64,000 nt of DNA. Source: Rhizobium sp. 16-488-2b. Its GTDB lineage: Bacteria > Pseudomonadota > Alphaproteobacteria > Rhizobiales > Rhizobiaceae. Below the pieces are notes generated by a model, which made no database searches, was not told where the DNA came from, and saw only the letters and a program-made list of their open reading frames with translations. The translations under genes were made by a program, and so were the position numbers. The stretch spans positions 1-64,000 of the forward strand of contig NZ_JAGHMF010000011.1 of NCBI RefSeq assembly GCF_017741815.1. The letters are read 5' to 3'. Each line of letters begins with the position of its first letter. Position 1 is the stretch's first letter. Shown piece by piece: positions 7,407 to 15,931 of this stretch.

Positions 7407-8816
7407 ATGCCGGATTACCAGAAGATCAAACAGGAACTCGAAGGCATCGCCATCGAGGACAATCCGGCGCTGGTGCGCCAGAAGAGCCGGGACTTCTATT
7501 GGTACTCGCCCGTGCTGAAGGCGCAGCTCGATGGCGTCACCGCCGATCTGGTGGTCACGCCGAAGAACGAAGCCGAGGTCATCCAGACGCTGAAGGTGGC
7601 GTTTGCGCACGGGGTTCCGGTCACCCCGCGCGGTGCCGGCACCGGCAATTACGGCCAGGCCATGCCGCTCTCGGGCGGTATCGTTCTCAATCTGGCGGCC
7701 ATGGCCCAGATCAAGGAAATCCATCCCGGTCGCGTGATCTGCGAGCCGGGTATCATCATCGCCCAGCTCGACAAGCAGACCAAGGCGCATTCCGGCCAGG
7801 AGCTGCGCTTCCATCCATCGACGGCACAGACGGCGACGATCGGCGGCTTCATTGCCGGCGGCTCCGGTGGTGTCGGATCGATCACCTGGGGCGGCCTGCG
7901 TGATATCGGCAACATCATCCGGCTGCGGGTGGTGACCATGGAGGCCGAGCCGCGCGTGCTGGAGCTGACGGGCTGGGACCTGCAGAAGGTCAGCCACGCC
8001 TATGGCACCAACGGCATCATCACCGAGATAGAGATGCCGCTGGCGCCCGCTTACGATTGGGTCGACGTGCTCGTCGGATACGACCAGTTCATGGACGGCG
8101 TGCGCTACGCCGATGCGCTGGCGAAGTGCAACGGCATCCTGACCAAGGAGATCGCCCCGATCGCCGCTCCCATCCCCTACAGCTACTTCACCCGCCACAA
8201 GCCCTATATCCGCGAAGGGCAGTCTGTCGTGGTGGTGATGGTGGCGCCGCATTCGATCGATGCCTTCGCAGCGTTCACGGTCTCGCAGAAGGGCGAGATC
8301 ATCTTCCGCTCCGACAAGGTGGAGAGCATGAAGGGCATTCCGCATGCCTATGAGCTCGCCTGGAACCACACGACGCTGCGCGCGCTCAAGGTCGATCCCG
8401 AGTACACCTATCTTCAGGTCCAGTATCCCGGCCCCGACCATGTGGCGAAGGTCGCCAAGATGGTCGAAATCTTCGGCGACGAGGTGCCCGGCCATCTTGA
8501 GTTCATCAAGTTCGACGGGCAGATCCAATGCTCGGGCCTGCCGCTGGTGCGCTACACGACCGAGGAGCGGCTGGAGGAGATCATCAAGATCCACCAGGAC
8601 CACGGCTGCCCGATCTTCAATCCGCACCGCTATACGCTCGAGGAAGGCGGCATGAAGCAGACTGACAAGGTGCAGCTCGCCTTCAAGCACGAGACCGATC
8701 CGAAGGGGCTGCTCAACCCCGGCAAGATGATCGCCTGGGAGAACCCCAACTTCGATTTCTCGGCCGGCGAGAACTATCTCTTCCCGGGCCTCGCTTCGGT
8801 GATGGAGAGCGCATGA
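7407..8816 (+). CDS. FAD-binding oxidase (PCMH/GlcD-like)
   Basis: The 469-residue protein has an N-terminal PCMH-type FAD-binding domain, with VTPKNEAEVIQTLK, TPRGAGTGNYGQ and the glycine-rich segment GGFIAGGSGGVGS, followed by an FAD-linked oxidase C-terminal region. The ATG at 7407 is chosen for its GGAG site and because it starts one base after the deaminase stop. It overlaps the next gene by four bases. The substrate is unknown; oxidation of a ring compound or 2-hydroxyacid would fit the family. A flavin reductase-like neighbour suggests electron transfer to or from quinones. Confidence 0.85.
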   Translation: MPDYQKIKQELEGIAIEDNPALVRQKSRDFYWYSPVLKAQLDGVTADLVVTPKNEAEVIQTLKVAFAHGVPVTPRGAGTGNYGQAMPLSGGIVLNLAAMAQIKEIHPGRVICEPGIIIAQLDKQTKAHSGQELRFHPSTAQTATIGGFIAGGSGGVGSITWGGLRDIGNIIRLRVVTMEAEPRVLELTGWDLQKVSHAYGTNGIITEIEMPLAPAYDWVDVLVGYDQFMDGVRYADALAKCNGILTKEIAPIAAPIPYSYFTRHKPYIREGQSVVVVMVAPHSIDAFAAFTVSQKGEIIFRSDKVESMKGIPHAYELAWNHTTLRALKVDPEYTYLQVQYPGPDHVAKVAKMVEIFGDEVPGHLEFIKFDGQIQCSGLPLVRYTTEERLEEIIKIHQDHGCPIFNPHRYTLEEGGMKQTDKVQLAFKHETDPKGLLNPGKMIAWENPNFDFSAGENYLFPGLASVMESA

Positions 8817-9394
8817 GGGTACTCGTCCTTCACTCGCATCCGGTGGAATCGAGCTACGGCAAGGCGCTCTATCTAAAGACGCTGGAGAGCCTGAAGGCGG
8901 CAGGGCACGAGGTCGATGCCTGCGACCTCTATGCTGAGGAATTCGATCCCGTTCTGTCGCGGCATGACCGGCTGGTCTACCACGACTATCCCGAGAATAC
9001 GGAGCTGGTGAAGGAGCATGTCGAGCGACTGAAGCGGGCGGAGGGGTTGGTCATCGTCACACCCATCTGGAACTTCGGCTTTCCGGCAATCCTGAAGGGT
9101 TACTTCGACCGCGTCTGGCTGCCGGGCGTGTCTTTCGAACTGGTGGACGGGAAGGTGGAATCCCGTCTCAGGCACATCCGCAAGCTCGGCGCGGTGCTGA
9201 CCTATGGAGCCACCCCGTTCCGCGCCTTCGTCGCCGGCAATCCGCCGAAGAAGATCGTCAAGCGGGTGCTGAGGGCGCAGATCAATCCGGTGCGCCCGGT
9301 GGCCTTTCTCGCCCATTACGACATGAACAACTGCACGGAAGAAACGAGGGCAGCGTTTATGGGGAAGGTCGAGACGGCGATGGGGCGGTTTTAG
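8813..9394 (+). CDS. NAD(P)H dehydrogenase (quinone), flavodoxin-like
   Basis: The 193-residue protein has the NQO1/KefF flavodoxin-like fold: MRVLVLHSHPVESSYG at the N-terminus binds the flavin phosphate, and TPIWNFGFPAILKGYFDR is the typical quinone-reductase motif. It overlaps the oxidase gene (ATGA) and closes this LysR-linked operon. It probably carries out two-electron reduction of a quinone or other acceptor linked to the upstream oxidase. Downstream, positions 9395-9494 hold no gene. Confidence 0.88.
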   Translation: MRVLVLHSHPVESSYGKALYLKTLESLKAAGHEVDACDLYAEEFDPVLSRHDRLVYHDYPENTELVKEHVERLKRAEGLVIVTPIWNFGFPAILKGYFDRVWLPGVSFELVDGKVESRLRHIRKLGAVLTYGATPFRAFVAGNPPKKIVKRVLRAQINPVRPVAFLAHYDMNNCTEETRAAFMGKVETAMGRF

Positions 9395-9494
9395 ACCGTC
9401 TCGGGTATTCCCGCCTGCCCGTTCGTTCTCACTTATCTTATGAGAACTCTTTCTCAAGTCTTTGATAATATATTATTTACTCGGCGGCTTAGGC

Positions 9495-9890
9495 TTATAG
9501 CGTGACCACCTTCGTCGCCGTCACCTCGACCTCGACTAGAAACTCCGCGCGCGTAAAGCCGCCGACGACGAGCAGCGTGGAGACGGGCTTGGGGTCGAGC
9601 GTATAGCGGTCTCGCACCGCCATATAGGCCGGGAAGTCCTCGCGGCGGGTCACGAAGCCGGAGATGCGGATCACGTCCGCGTAGGTCATGCCGGCCTCCT
9701 CCAGGATCGCGCCGATTGCCTTGAAGCAGAGTTCCGCCTGGGCGGTGACGCCTTCCGGAATGCTGTCGTCAAGGGCGATACCGAGCTGCCCTGATGTGAC
9801 AAGCAGCGAGGCGCCTGGCGGCACGAGGAGGCCGTGATTGTAGTTGCCGAAGGGCTTGCGAACAGATGGGGGATTGATCGCGTTCTTCAT
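9495..9890 (-). CDS. RidA/YjgF/YER057c family protein
   Basis: The 131-residue protein matches the Rid fold in length and pattern (LLVTSGQLG, the central AGMTYADVIRISGFV, and VEVEVTA near the C-terminus). In canonical RidA imine deaminases an arginine follows the conserved proline (PxRSxV); here that region reads KPVSTLLVV, so the arginine is missing. It is therefore more likely one of the other Rid subfamilies, which are often found in catabolic operons for nitrogen compounds. It is downstream of the GntR gene on the same strand and probably shares its regulation. Confidence 0.85.
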   Translation of the reverse strand: MKNAINPPSVRKPFGNYNHGLLVPPGASLLVTSGQLGIALDDSIPEGVTAQAELCFKAIGAILEEAGMTYADVIRISGFVTRREDFPAYMAVRDRYTLDPKPVSTLLVVGGFTRAEFLVEVEVTATKVVTL

Positions 9891-9945
9891 GAAAACCTAT
9901 ATTTCACAATTGCTTATGGTTCATTTCTGATATCGGACAGGAAGA

Positions 9946-10650
9946 TCACTCCGCCTTATCGGATGCGAACACAATACTGGCATCACTGACGATGGCAACA
10001 TGCGAAAAGGCGGCCTGGCTGGCTGCAGCGGCGTCGCCGCGCATGATCGCTGTGACGATGACGTCGTGCTCGTCATAAGACTTGGCGAGGCGCCCTGGGA
10101 GCCGGAATTGCGCACGGCGGAACGGCGCCAGGCGTGCGCGGGTCTGCGTCACCATTTCGTAGATGTGGTCGTTATGGGCGCCGCGATAGAGCCGGGTGTG
10201 GAACTCCGTGTTGTGCGCGGCGTAGTCTTCCTGGGCATTGGCGTGGACAAGCCTCGCCGACGCGCGGTGTTCGAGCTCGAGCGCATGGCGCTCATCGACA
10301 GTCATGCGCTCCGCGGCCAGCCGCGCGCAGATGGCTTCGAGCTCCGACATCGCCTCGAACATGGAGTGCAGATAGGCTTCCGTGACATTAGCGACCACGG
10401 CGCTGCGGTTGGGCTCGCGATCGACGAGGCCCATGGCGCCCAATTCCCGCAAGGCTTCGCGCACCGGCGTTCTGGATACGTCGAAACGGACAGCAAGCGA
10501 GAGTTCATCCAGCCGCTCGCCGGGATGCATGACGCCCGTGACGATCATGTCCGCGATGGCGCGCACCATCTGCTCGACGGTGGTGCCCGTGCGTATGACC
10601 TGTCTGCGCCTGATCTGCTTCACTTCAGAACTCTGCTTTTCACATTGCAT
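9946..10650 (-). CDS. GntR family regulator, FadR/FCD subfamily
   Basis: The protein has an N-terminal winged helix (AIADMIVTGVMHPGERL, then FDVSRTPVREALRELG) and a helical FCD effector domain rich in conserved histidines and aspartates (AAHNTEFH, DEHDVIV). I chose the ATG at 10650; a TTG at 10680 would add ten residues, and neither has a good ribosome site. It is divergent from the cyanuric-acid-type operon beginning at 10950, with a 299-bp gap containing repeated TGCATACAG motifs, one of which covers the proposed start. It is probably the repressor of that operon and of itself. Confidence 0.9.
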   Translation of the reverse strand: MQCEKQSSEVKQIRRRQVIRTGTTVEQMVRAIADMIVTGVMHPGERLDELSLAVRFDVSRTPVREALRELGAMGLVDREPNRSAVVANVTEAYLHSMFEAMSELEAICARLAAERMTVDERHALELEHRASARLVHANAQEDYAAHNTEFHTRLYRGAHNDHIYEMVTQTRARLAPFRRAQFRLPGRLAKSYDEHDVIVTAIMRGDAAAASQAAFSHVAIVSDASIVFASDKAE

Positions 10651-10819
10651 ACAGATGAACGGCAAAACAAAGAAAGTCAAATAATTATATATTTGCAGTG
10701 ACTTATGAATTTATATTAATGTCTGCGTGCAGCATTTTTCCTTTGTTATCAGGTGCATGCGGCGATTTTTCAGACATGGATGCATTTTTAATCATATCCA
10801 GATTGCAATCTGCATACAG
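10645..10819. promoter_or_regulatory. Divergent GntR promoter region with repeated operator-like motif
   Basis: TTGCATACAG (10645-10654) and CTGCATACAG (10810-10819) are nearly identical, and the second is an imperfect palindrome (CTGNATNCAG). FCD-type GntR proteins commonly bind short palindromes of TTGTATACAA form. The intervening region is AT-rich, as expected for promoters. Positions 10651-10949 contain no gene. Assignment to this GntR protein is inference. Confidence 0.45.
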
Positions 10820-10949
10820 TTTACGCGCTGCCGCCTCCCCTCTTTTGAAATGCACGCGATAACAATACCTTAGAAACTGGCACGGTCATTGCATGCACTT
10901 TTTCCCGCAACCATTTGTTTGACGCGGCCTTGCCGCAGGGAGAATCGCA

Positions 10950-12074
10950 ATGACCAAGCTCCTTTCCATGAATCGCCGCCATTTCCTCCAGGCTTCCGCC
11001 GCCGGTGCGCTGGCGATGACACCGGGCCTGATGGCGGGTCGCGCGATGGCGCAGACCGCGCTCACCGTCGGCTTCATCTATGTCGGCCCGAAGGACGACT
11101 ATGGCTATAACCAGGCCCACGCCGAGGGTGCCGCGGCCGTCAAGGCGCTCGAAGGCGTCACCGTCGTCGAAGAGGAAAATGTTCCTGAAACCGTCGATGT
11201 CCAGAAGACGATGGAATCGATGATCAATCTCGATGGCGCGACCCTGCTCTTCCCGACCTCGTTCGGCTATTTCGACCCCCACATGCTGGCCATGGCCGCG
11301 AAATATCCGGACATCCAGTTCCGCCATTGCGGCGGCCTCTGGCAGGAGGGCAAGAACCCGATGAATACCGGCTCCTATTTCGGCTATATCGGCCAGGGCC
11401 AGTATCTGAACGGGATCGCTGCCGGTTACGCCTCGAAGAGCAAGAAGATCGGCTTCGTCGCCGCCAAGCCGATCCCGCAGGTGCTGCAGAACATCAATTC
11501 CTTCCTGCTCGGCGCGCGCTCCGTCGATCCCGCCATCACCTGCCAGGTGATCTTCACCGGCGAATGGTCGCTGGCCGTCAAGGAAGCGGAAGCCACCAAC
11601 GCGCTGGTCGACCAGGGCGCCGACGTCATCACCTGCCATGTCGACAGCCCGAAGGTGGTGGTCGAGACCGCGGCCGGTCGCGGCGCCTTCGTCTGCGGCT
11701 ACCACGCCAACCAGAGCCCGCTGGCGCCCGAGAAGTACCTCACTGGTGCCGAATGGGCCTGGGGCAACGTCTACACCGACTTCGTCAAGAAAGCACAGGC
11801 CGGCGAGAAGCTCGGCAATTTCGTGCGCGGCGGCCTGAAGGATGGCTTCGTCAAGATGAGCCCGCTCGGGCCGGCCGTTTCGACTGAAGCCCGCACCAAG
11901 TTCGAGGCCGTCCATGCCGAGATCATGAGCGGCAAATTCTCGGTCTTCAAGGGACCGATGAAGGACAACAAGGGCAACGTGATCGTCGCCGCCGACAAGG
12001 CGCTCGCCGAGGACGCGATCGAGCTCGAGAGCATGGATTATCTGGTCGAGGGCGTCGTCGGATCCACGGCTTAA
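10950..12074 (+). CDS. BMP family ABC transporter substrate-binding protein
   Basis: This 374-residue protein belongs to the basic membrane protein (PnrA-like) family, which binds nucleosides and related bases. The N-terminus carries a twin-arginine signal (NRRHFLQAS, cleavage after RAMA), suggesting Tat export of a folded protein. The mature start TVGFIYVGPKDDYGYNQAH is typical of the family. GGGAG lies eight bases before the ATG. It is the first gene of a long operon with two BMP-type permeases and an ATPase. Given the enzymes that follow, the ligand is probably cyanuric acid, barbiturate or a related ureide. Confidence 0.92.
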   Translation: MTKLLSMNRRHFLQASAAGALAMTPGLMAGRAMAQTALTVGFIYVGPKDDYGYNQAHAEGAAAVKALEGVTVVEEENVPETVDVQKTMESMINLDGATLLFPTSFGYFDPHMLAMAAKYPDIQFRHCGGLWQEGKNPMNTGSYFGYIGQGQYLNGIAAGYASKSKKIGFVAAKPIPQVLQNINSFLLGARSVDPAITCQVIFTGEWSLAVKEAEATNALVDQGADVITCHVDSPKVVVETAAGRGAFVCGYHANQSPLAPEKYLTGAEWAWGNVYTDFVKKAQAGEKLGNFVRGGLKDGFVKMSPLGPAVSTEARTKFEAVHAEIMSGKFSVFKGPMKDNKGNVIVAADKALAEDAIELESMDYLVEGVVGSTA

Positions 12075-12092
12075 GCCAGAGGGAGAAGCGTC

Positions 12093-13232
12093 ATGACAAT
12101 CGAGGCGAACACTCCATCCCTATCGCCTGCTATCTCCGATACGCCGGCGCGGTCCTTCCTGGGGCCGTTGCTGGAATGGCTGGCACGGCGGGCAGAACCC
12201 GTCATCATCAGCCTCGGCGCGATCCTGGTCGGTCTGGCGCTTTTCTCGCTCTTCATCATGGCGGTCGGCAAATCGCCGGCCGTGCTTTTCCAGCTCATGT
12301 ATGCCGGCGGCTTCGGCAGCTGGTTTTCGGTGCAGAACAGCCTCAGCCGTTCCGCGCCGCTGCTTTTGACGGCGCTCTGCGTGGCGCTGCCGGCAAGGCT
12401 TGGGCTGACCATCATCGGCGGCGAGGGAGCGGTGGTGCTTGGCGGGGTGGCGGCCGCAGCAATCGCCCTTCCCTTTATCGGCACCCTGCCCGCCTTGCTG
12501 GTCCTGCTTCTGATGGCGGCGGCGGCCATGGTGGTCGGCGGCCTGTGGATCGGTTTCGCGGGCTTCCTGCGGCACTATCGCGGGGTGAACGAGACGATCT
12601 CTTCGCTGCTGCTCGCCTATATCGCGATCGCGCTGATGAACCAGTTCGTCGAGGGGCCGCTGCGCGATCCAGCCAGCCTCAACAAACCCTCCACCGCGCC
12701 GCTGCCGGCGGAATACATGATGGGCAAGATACCGGGCATGGATGTGCACTGGGGTCTGGTGATCGGTGTCGTTGCCTGCATTGTCTCCTGGATCCTGATC
12801 GAGGTGACGAGCTACGGCTTCGCCGCCCGCATCGCCGGCGGCAATGTGCGCGCCGCGCAGATCCAGGGATTGCCGGTGGGACGCCTGATCGTCGGCTTCA
12901 CGGCGATTGCGGGCAGCTTCGCCGGGCTTGCGGGCATGATCGAGGTCGCCGCCGTCCAGGGTAGCGCCAATGCTTCGATCGCGGCCGGCTACGGCTATAC
13001 CGGCATCCTCGTCGCCTTCCTGGCGCGACACAATCCGCTGGCGATCATTCCCGTCGCCATCCTTCTCGGCGGCATCGATGCCTCGGGCGGGTTGATCCAG
13101 CGGCGAATGGGCCTGCCGGATGCGACCGTGCTGGTGCTTCAGGGAACGCTCTTCGTCGTCATCCTGCTGTTCGAGACCTTCTACGGCCGTTTCAAGATCT
13201 TCAACCCTGACCTTTGGAAGAGGAACCCGTGA
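12093..13232 (+). CDS. ABC transporter permease (nucleoside/BMP type)
   Basis: The 379-residue protein has eight to ten hydrophobic segments and matches the branched-chain/nucleoside permease family, with a characteristic GFAARIAGGNVRAAQIQG cytoplasmic loop. A GGGAGAAG ribosome site precedes the ATG. Its stop overlaps the start of the second permease gene. It pairs with that permease to form the membrane channel. Confidence 0.93.
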   Translation: MTIEANTPSLSPAISDTPARSFLGPLLEWLARRAEPVIISLGAILVGLALFSLFIMAVGKSPAVLFQLMYAGGFGSWFSVQNSLSRSAPLLLTALCVALPARLGLTIIGGEGAVVLGGVAAAAIALPFIGTLPALLVLLLMAAAAMVVGGLWIGFAGFLRHYRGVNETISSLLLAYIAIALMNQFVEGPLRDPASLNKPSTAPLPAEYMMGKIPGMDVHWGLVIGVVACIVSWILIEVTSYGFAARIAGGNVRAAQIQGLPVGRLIVGFTAIAGSFAGLAGMIEVAAVQGSANASIAAGYGYTGILVAFLARHNPLAIIPVAILLGGIDASGGLIQRRMGLPDATVLVLQGTLFVVILLFETFYGRFKIFNPDLWKRNP

Positions 13233-14158
13233 TGGACGAGACCGGTATCGGCATATGGGGTGTACCTCTGGCGATCCTCGCCGGCGCCATCCGCGTCTCC
13301 ACGCCCTTCATCTTCGTCAGCCTCGGCGAGACGATCACCGAACGATCCGGGCGCATCAATCTCGGGCTTGAGGGGACGCTGGTATTCGGCGCGATGACGG
13401 CCTACGCGGTTGCCGTCATGAGCGGTTCGGCCTGGCTCGGCGTGCTCGCGGCGATGGGAACGGGCGCCGTCTTCGGCCTCGTGCACGGCTGGATCTGCAA
13501 GTGGCCGAAGGTCAACGACATCGCGATCGGCATCGCCATGATGCAGTTCGGCCTGGGGATGGCCTTCTTCCTCGGCAAGCCCTTCATCAAGCCGGTGGCA
13601 CCGCATCTGCCCTCTATCCCGCTCGGCGGCTGGTCGAGCCTGCCGCAGGTGCAGGCTGCCTTGAACATCAATGTGCTCTTCGTCATCGGCGCGCTGCTTG
13701 CGGTGGCGCTGTGGTGGGCGTTCAAGAATACCCGCGTCGGGCTGATCCTGCGCGTCGTCGGCGACAGCACGGATGCGGCGCGGGCCATGGGTATCGATCC
13801 GGATCGTGTCCGCTTGCTGGCCACAGCCGCCGGCGGATCGCTGGCCGCCGTCGGCGGGGCCTATCTCTCGCTCTACTATCCGGGCTCCTGGAACGAGGGC
13901 ATCTCATCCGGCCAGGGCCTGATGGCGGTGGCGCTCGTGATCTTCGCGCGCTGGAACCCGATCGGCTGCTTCCTCGCCGCCCTTCTCTTCGGCGGAGCCG
14001 GCGCGCTCGGCCCTGCCCTGCAATCGGTCGGCGTCACGCAAGGCTACTACCTGTTTTACGCGGCACCCTACGTGCTGACGCTGGCCATCCTGATCGCCAC
14101 CTCCTCGCCCACCCGCTCGCTTGCGGGTGCGCCGGGGGCCCTGTCACTCACGAAGTAA
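13232..14158 (+). CDS. ABC transporter permease (nucleoside/BMP type)
   Basis: The 308-residue protein is the second channel subunit. ITERSGRINLGLEG near residue 40 is the hallmark of this permease class, and VGDSTDAARAMGID is the ATPase-contact loop. The ATG at 13232 overlaps the preceding stop codon and follows GGAAGAGGAA. The transporter set is completed by the binding protein upstream and the duplicated ATPase at 16985, which is separated from it by three enzyme genes. Confidence 0.93.
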   Translation: MDETGIGIWGVPLAILAGAIRVSTPFIFVSLGETITERSGRINLGLEGTLVFGAMTAYAVAVMSGSAWLGVLAAMGTGAVFGLVHGWICKWPKVNDIAIGIAMMQFGLGMAFFLGKPFIKPVAPHLPSIPLGGWSSLPQVQAALNINVLFVIGALLAVALWWAFKNTRVGLILRVVGDSTDAARAMGIDPDRVRLLATAAGGSLAAVGGAYLSLYYPGSWNEGISSGQGLMAVALVIFARWNPIGCFLAALLFGGAGALGPALQSVGVTQGYYLFYAAPYVLTLAILIATSSPTRSLAGAPGALSLTK

Positions 14159-14200
14159 GTCACTCACCCAGTAATTCTGTTTTGAAATAGGGATTTAGCC

Positions 14201-15217
14201 ATGAACGGTCTCGGCGGCCTCAACAAATCCGAACACGGCGTCGGCATCGGCCTCGTGCAGCTCCAGCTTCCGGTAACCGTCACCAAGGAGGATCTGGCGC
14301 GGCAAACGCAGGTGATCGTCGATCTCGTGGCCAAGGCGCGGCGCAACCAGCCGGGCATGGATCTCGTCGTGTTCCCCGAATATGCGCTGCACGGGCTGTC
14401 GATGGATATCAACCCCGAGATCATGTGCCGGCTGGATGGGCCTGAGGTCGCGGCGTTCAAGAAGGCGTGCCTGGACAACCGGATCTGGGGCTGCTTCTCG
14501 ATCATGGAATTCAATCCCGGCGGCATGCCCTATAATTCCGGCATCGTCATCGACGATACGGGCGAGTTGAAGCTCTATTATCGCAAGATGCATCCCTGGG
14601 TGCCGGTCGAGCCGTGGGAGCCGGGCAATCTCGGCATTCCCGTCATCGATGGCCCCAAAGGCGCCAAGCTGGCGCTTATCATCTGCCATGACGGCATGTT
14701 TCCCGAGATGGCGCGGGAATGCGCCTACAAGGGCGCCGAGATCATGATCCGCACCGCGGGCTATACCGCGCCGATCCGCGACAGCTGGAAGTTCACCAAC
14801 CAGTCCAACGCCTTCTGCAACCTCATGGTCACGGCAAGCGTGTGCATGTGCGGTTCGGACGGCACCTTCGACAGCATGGGCGAAGGCATGATCTGCAATT
14901 TCGACGGCTCGATCATCGCCCACGGCACATCGGGCCGCGTCAACGAGATCATCACCGCCGAAGTCAGGCCCGACCTGGTGCGCGAGGCGCGGCTCGGCTG
15001 GGGCGTGGAGAACAACATCTACCAGTTCGGCCATCGCGGTTATGTCGCTGTCGCGGGCGGCGCGGGCGACGCGCCCTACAGCTACATGCACGACCTGATC
15101 GCGGGCCATTACAAGCTGCCCTGGGAAGCGGACATCAAGATCACCGACGGCACCTCCTGCGGCTTCGACAAGCCGGCGAGGCGCTATGGCGAAACATTCA
15201 AGCTTGCGGGCGAATAG
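14201..15217 (+). CDS. Aliphatic amidase/formamidase (nitrilase superfamily)
   Basis: The 338-residue protein closely follows the AmiE/AmiF pattern. The catalytic Glu60 is in VVFPEYALHG, the lysine in YYRKMHPWVPVEPWEPG (Lys129), and the cysteine nucleophile in LIICHDGMF (Cys162). Family members release ammonia from formamide or short aliphatic amides. A ribosome site (AGGGA) precedes the start. It lies between the permeases and biuret hydrolase in the operon and probably hydrolyses a small amide formed from the transported compound. I cannot tell formamidase from other amidase activity. Confidence 0.85.
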   Translation: MNGLGGLNKSEHGVGIGLVQLQLPVTVTKEDLARQTQVIVDLVAKARRNQPGMDLVVFPEYALHGLSMDINPEIMCRLDGPEVAAFKKACLDNRIWGCFSIMEFNPGGMPYNSGIVIDDTGELKLYYRKMHPWVPVEPWEPGNLGIPVIDGPKGAKLALIICHDGMFPEMARECAYKGAEIMIRTAGYTAPIRDSWKFTNQSNAFCNLMVTASVCMCGSDGTFDSMGEGMICNFDGSIIAHGTSGRVNEIITAEVRPDLVREARLGWGVENNIYQFGHRGYVAVAGGAGDAPYSYMHDLIAGHYKLPWEADIKITDGTSCGFDKPARRYGETFKLAGE

Positions 15218-15229
15218 AGGAGACGGACG

Positions 15230-15931
15230 ATGGACATGATGACCGAGGCAAAAGAGCACTACGTCAAGGCCGATCCCTACCCCTGGCCCTATAACGGCGC
15301 GTTGAGGCCCGACAACACGGCGCTCATCATCATCGACATGCAGACCGACTTTTGTGGCAAGGGCGGCTATGTCGATCACATGGGCTACGATCTGGCTCTG
15401 GTGCAGGCGCCGATCGAGCCGATCAAGGCGGTGCTGACGGCGATGCGCGCCAAGGGCTACCACATCATCCACACCCGCGAAGGTCACCGGCCTGACCTCG
15501 CCGACCTGCCGGCCAACAAGCGCTGGCGCTCGCAGCGGATCGGCGCTGGCATCGGCGACGCCGGGCCTTGCGGCCGCATCCTCGTGCGTGGCGAGCCGGG
15601 CTGGGACATCATTCCCGAGCTCTATCCCCTCGAAGGCGAAGTGATCATCGACAAGCCGGGCAAGGGCTCGTTCTGCGCCACGGATCTGGAACTGATCCTG
15701 AACCAGAAGCGCATCGAGAACATCATCCTCACCGGGATCACCACCGACGTCTGCGTCTCCACCACCATGCGCGAGGCCAATGATCGCGGTTTCGAATGCC
15801 TGTTGCTGGAGGATTGCTGCGGCGCCACCGACTATAACAACCACCTCGCCGCCATTCACATGGTGAAGATGCAGGGCGGTGTGTTCGGCTCGGTCTCCAA
15901 TTCCAAGGCCCTGATCGAGGCGCTCGTCTGA
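15230..15931 (+). CDS. biuH: Biuret amidohydrolase (isochorismatase-like cysteine hydrolase)
   Basis: The 233-residue protein carries the cysteine-hydrolase triad at Asp36 (IIIDMQTDF), Lys142 (IDKPGKGSF) and Cys175 (TTDVCVST), with Gln215 following in KMQGG. As I recall them, these are the exact positions of the catalytic and substrate-binding residues in R. leguminosarum BiuH. It hydrolyses biuret to allophanate and ammonia. It overlaps the atzD-like gene downstream by one base and has GGAGACGG before its ATG. The adjacent ring-opening hydrolase and allophanate hydrolase fit the cyanuric acid route. Confidence 0.9.
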   Translation: MDMMTEAKEHYVKADPYPWPYNGALRPDNTALIIIDMQTDFCGKGGYVDHMGYDLALVQAPIEPIKAVLTAMRAKGYHIIHTREGHRPDLADLPANKRWRSQRIGAGIGDAGPCGRILVRGEPGWDIIPELYPLEGEVIIDKPGKGSFCATDLELILNQKRIENIILTGITTDVCVSTTMREANDRGFECLLLEDCCGATDYNNHLAAIHMVKMQGGVFGSVSNSKALIEALV

